From assembly GCA_945897655.1 (NCBI GenBank), contig CAMDHB010000130.1, forward strand, positions 1 to 8,709: a stretch of 8,709 bases of DNA, in the 5' to 3' direction. The first letter of the stretch is position 1; each line of letters starts with the position of its first letter. A program made the position numbers and the translations under genes. Of the stretch, positions 6,885-8,709 are shown piece after piece. Below the pieces are notes generated by a model, which was not told the DNA's origin, made no database searches, and was given only the letters and a program-made list of their open reading frames with translations. The stretch comes from Pseudorhodobacter antarcticus. GTDB lineage: Bacteria > Pseudomonadota > Alphaproteobacteria > Rhodobacterales > Rhodobacteraceae.

Positions 6885-8709
6885 GCGTCAAAACTCAACC
6901 GCCGGGCGGCCCGACGGGTCTGCAACCAGCCGATGACCGACGCGCAAACCGCAGCCCAGCGCCGCTCCCACGGCCCGGGGTTGTGCACCACATCGGCACG
7001 ATAGAACGACGGGCAAAGGATGGCGGCATCCGCCACCTCGCCACAATTGCCGCAACCGACACAGGATTGGTCAATGCTCGCCACCGGGTCATCGCGCAGC
7101 GGATCATCCAGCTTTTTCAGTGACAAGGATGGACAGCCCGACAGCCGGATGCAGGCGTGATCCCCCGTACAAATATCCTCATCCACGCCGAACCGTGGCG
7201 CCTCAATCCGACGCCCCTCCTTGATCGCCTTGGCGCGCAGCGGCTTTTCACGCCGCTGCTTGTTCAGCATGCATTCCGACGAGGCGACAATCACCTTCGG
7301 CCCCGGCTCCTTGGTCGTCAGCGCCTCGATCAGCGTGTCGCGCATGCGGCCCACATCATAGGTGTGGTCGATCTGGCGCACCCAATTGATGCCAATCCCC
7401 TTGACTGCCTTGGATATGGGGTTGCCCGTCGCCTTGGTCCCATTGTCAGCCCGGGACGACATGACATCCTGGCCACCTGTGGCAGCCGAATAGTAATTGT
7501 CCACCACCAGCGCCACGCCATCCGATTTGTTGAACGCCATGTTGGTGAAACTGGAACTGAGCCCGTTATGCCAGAAGCCGCCATCGCCAATGATCGCAAT
7601 CGGCCGCCGCTCGCCCCCGCCATCAAAGGCCCCGTTGGCAGCAGGACCCAACCCATAGCCCATCGTCGCCCCGCCAATCTCGAACGGCGGCAAGGACCCG
7701 AACAGATGGCAGCCAATATCGGCGGCAATCTGATGCTTGCCCAATTGCTTTTCCACCAGCTTCATCGCCGCGAAAATTGGCCGTTCCGGGCAGCCCGTGC
7801 AAAACCCCGGCGGCCTGATCGGCACCGTCTTGCTCAGATCCGGCACCGCAGGCCGGTCCATATTCGGCGCCCGCACGGCGGCGGGCAGCATCCCCGGCGC
7901 CGCCGCCTTCAGGAACGCCTCGATCCCCTGCATCATCACCGTGCCGGTATACTCCCCTGCCATCGGGAACGCGCCCTTGCCATGCAGCCGCGCCGTCCCG
8001 TCCGCCCGGTACAGGATCGACCCCAGCGCCTGCTCAATGAACTCCGGCTGGCCCTCCTCAATCACCAACAGGTGGTCCTTGCCCTTGGCAAACTCCAGAA
8101 ACTCATCCGGAACCAGCGGATAGGTGACATTCAGTACATAGATCGGCACCTGCGTCGCCCCATAAAGGTCCGCCAACCCCAACCGCTGCAAGGCGCGGAT
8201 CGTGCCGTTGTACATGCCCCCCTGCACCACAATCCCCAGCGAAGCATCCTTCGGCCCGAACACCTCGTTCAGCCCCCGCTCGCGGATGAACCGCAGGGCC
8301 GCGGGCATCCGGTGGTTGATCTTGTCCTGCTCATGCGCATAGGACATCGGCGGCAGGACGACCCGCTTGAAATCCGACCTTGGCGCCGACAGGGCATCCC
8401 GCACCGACAGCGTGGGCTTGCGGTTGTCCCGCGTCGCAAAACTGCCCGTCACATGGCAGGACCGTATCCGCACCATCAGCATCGCGGGGGTATTCGACAC
8501 CTCGGACAGTTCAAACGCATCCCCCACCGCCTTGACAATCGACGGCAGGTTGGGGCGCGGATCCAACAACCAGAACTGCGACTTCATCGCAAAGGCATGC
8601 GTCCGCTCCTGCATGATGCTGGAGCCTTCGCCGTAATCCTCGCCCACAATGACCAGCGCCCCCCCGGTGACGCCCGACGACGACAGGTTCGCCAAGGCGT
8701 CCGAGGCGA
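6881..8709 (-). CDS. iorA: Indolepyruvate (arylpyruvate):ferredoxin oxidoreductase, alpha subunit, 5' end cut by window edge
   Basis: This is the catalytic TPP subunit of a 2-oxoacid:ferredoxin oxidoreductase; 608 codons are visible and roughly the first 100 are off the window. Counting from the TTG at 8695: the N-terminal domain end is at ALVIVGEDYGEGSS (13-26), a transketolase-C-like middle domain follows (about 110-260), then the TPP domain with FCTGCPERP (298-306), GDGGFWHNG (370-378) and Asn400 in DNYYSAATGGQD. A C-terminal double-cluster ferredoxin segment has CTGDHAC plus CP at 521, and CVGCGNC (545-551) with CP at 561. In the first motif the second cysteine is Asp512. A basic, possibly amphipathic tail of about 35 residues ends the protein. 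The TTG is an internal codon, because reading continues open to the edge as A-S-D-A. The stop overlaps iorB by four bases. The family accepts indolepyruvate, phenylpyruvate and related acids; which is used here is unknown. Confidence 0.93.
   Translation of the reverse strand, partial: ASDALANLSSSGVTGGALVIVGEDYGEGSSIMQERTHAFAMKSQFWLLDPRPNLPSIVKAVGDAFELSEVSNTPAMLMVRIRSCHVTGSFATRDNRKPTLSVRDALSAPRSDFKRVVLPPMSYAHEQDKINHRMPAALRFIRERGLNEVFGPKDASLGIVVQGGMYNGTIRALQRLGLADLYGATQVPIYVLNVTYPLVPDEFLEFAKGKDHLLVIEEGQPEFIEQALGSILYRADGTARLHGKGAFPMAGEYTGTVMMQGIEAFLKAAAPGMLPAAVRAPNMDRPAVPDLSKTVPIRPPGFCTGCPERPIFAAMKLVEKQLGKHQIAADIGCHLFGSLPPFEIGGATMGYGLGPAANGAFDGGGERRPIAIIGDGGFWHNGLSSSFTNMAFNKSDGVALVVDNYYSAATGGQDVMSSRADNGTKATGNPISKAVKGIGINWVRQIDHTYDVGRMRDTLIEALTTKEPGPKVIVASSECMLNKQRREKPLRAKAIKEGRRIEAPRFGVDEDICTGDHACIRLSGCPSLSLKKLDDPLRDDPVASIDQSCVGCGNCGEVADAAILCPSFYRADVVHNPGPWERRWAAVCASVIGWLQTRRAARRLSFDA

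Noticed and set aside
5505..7004. A 499-codon open frame on the plus strand opposite iorB and the end of iorA.
   Set aside because: Its translation is rich in Arg, Pro, His and Gln with no recognisable motif, as expected for the antisense of a GC-rich gene. The minus strand carries clear iorB and iorA motifs over the same bases.
6881..8695. TTG at 8695 as the true start of iorA.
   Set aside because: The frame stays open to the window edge and the protein would lack the N-terminal part of the family domain; the gene is simply cut by the edge.

Overview
The window reads as part of one catabolic operon from a high-GC alphaproteobacterium, most likely a member of the Rhodobacteraceae. The evidence for that family is the GC-rich composition, the general look of the proteins, and a GC-rich intergenic hairpin next to a GAGTATTTC/AAAGTGAAG box that resembles an intergenic element common in that family. 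The family placement rests on recollection and is not proven here. All seven genes lie on the minus strand, so transcription runs from the right edge to the left edge. No credible plus-strand gene, RNA gene, IS element or CRISPR array was seen.

In transcription order: (1) iorA, cut at its 5' end by the right edge, and (2) iorB encode an indolepyruvate (arylpyruvate):ferredoxin oxidoreductase. Its two chains are the TPP/Fe-S subunit and a gamma-type subunit with a long extra C-terminal region. (3) After a 92-bp gap, the only sizeable gap besides the hairpin spacer, comes a 761-residue double flavoprotein. It is an FAD aromatic hydroxylase joined to an Old-Yellow-Enzyme (OYE) type FMN reductase, the architecture of 2-aminobenzoyl-CoA monooxygenase/reductase. 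Databases often call this 'bifunctional salicylyl-CoA 5-hydroxylase'. (4) A classical SDR dehydrogenase, (5) a MarR-type regulator and (6) a crotonase-fold enzyme follow. Genes 3 to 6 are chained by 4-base start/stop overlaps. (7) After a short hairpin-bearing spacer comes an acyl-CoA dehydrogenase whose 3' end is cut by the left edge.

Taken together, the genes suggest aerobic breakdown of an aromatic CoA thioester without an oxygenolytic ring cleavage. The double flavoprotein would hydroxylate and reduce the ring of anthraniloyl-CoA (or a similar CoA ester). The SDR, crotonase and acyl-CoA dehydrogenase would then process the alicyclic CoA ester in beta-oxidation style. IorAB beside this module suggests an aryl-2-oxo acid, possibly indolepyruvate from tryptophan, feeds the pathway as an arylacetyl-CoA. 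That link is inference. The 92-bp gap holds a near-perfect AT-rich 18-bp palindrome, the best candidate operator for the MarR protein, and a second small hairpin just before the ribosome binding site.

Points most worth a second look are: the crotonase, which lacks both classical hydratase glutamates but has an Asp aligned with the nucleophile of 4-chlorobenzoyl-CoA dehalogenase; an Asp in place of a Cys in the first Fe-S motif of IorA; the palindromic operator; and the IorAB plus anthraniloyl-CoA-type module as a possible tryptophan/indolepyruvate route.
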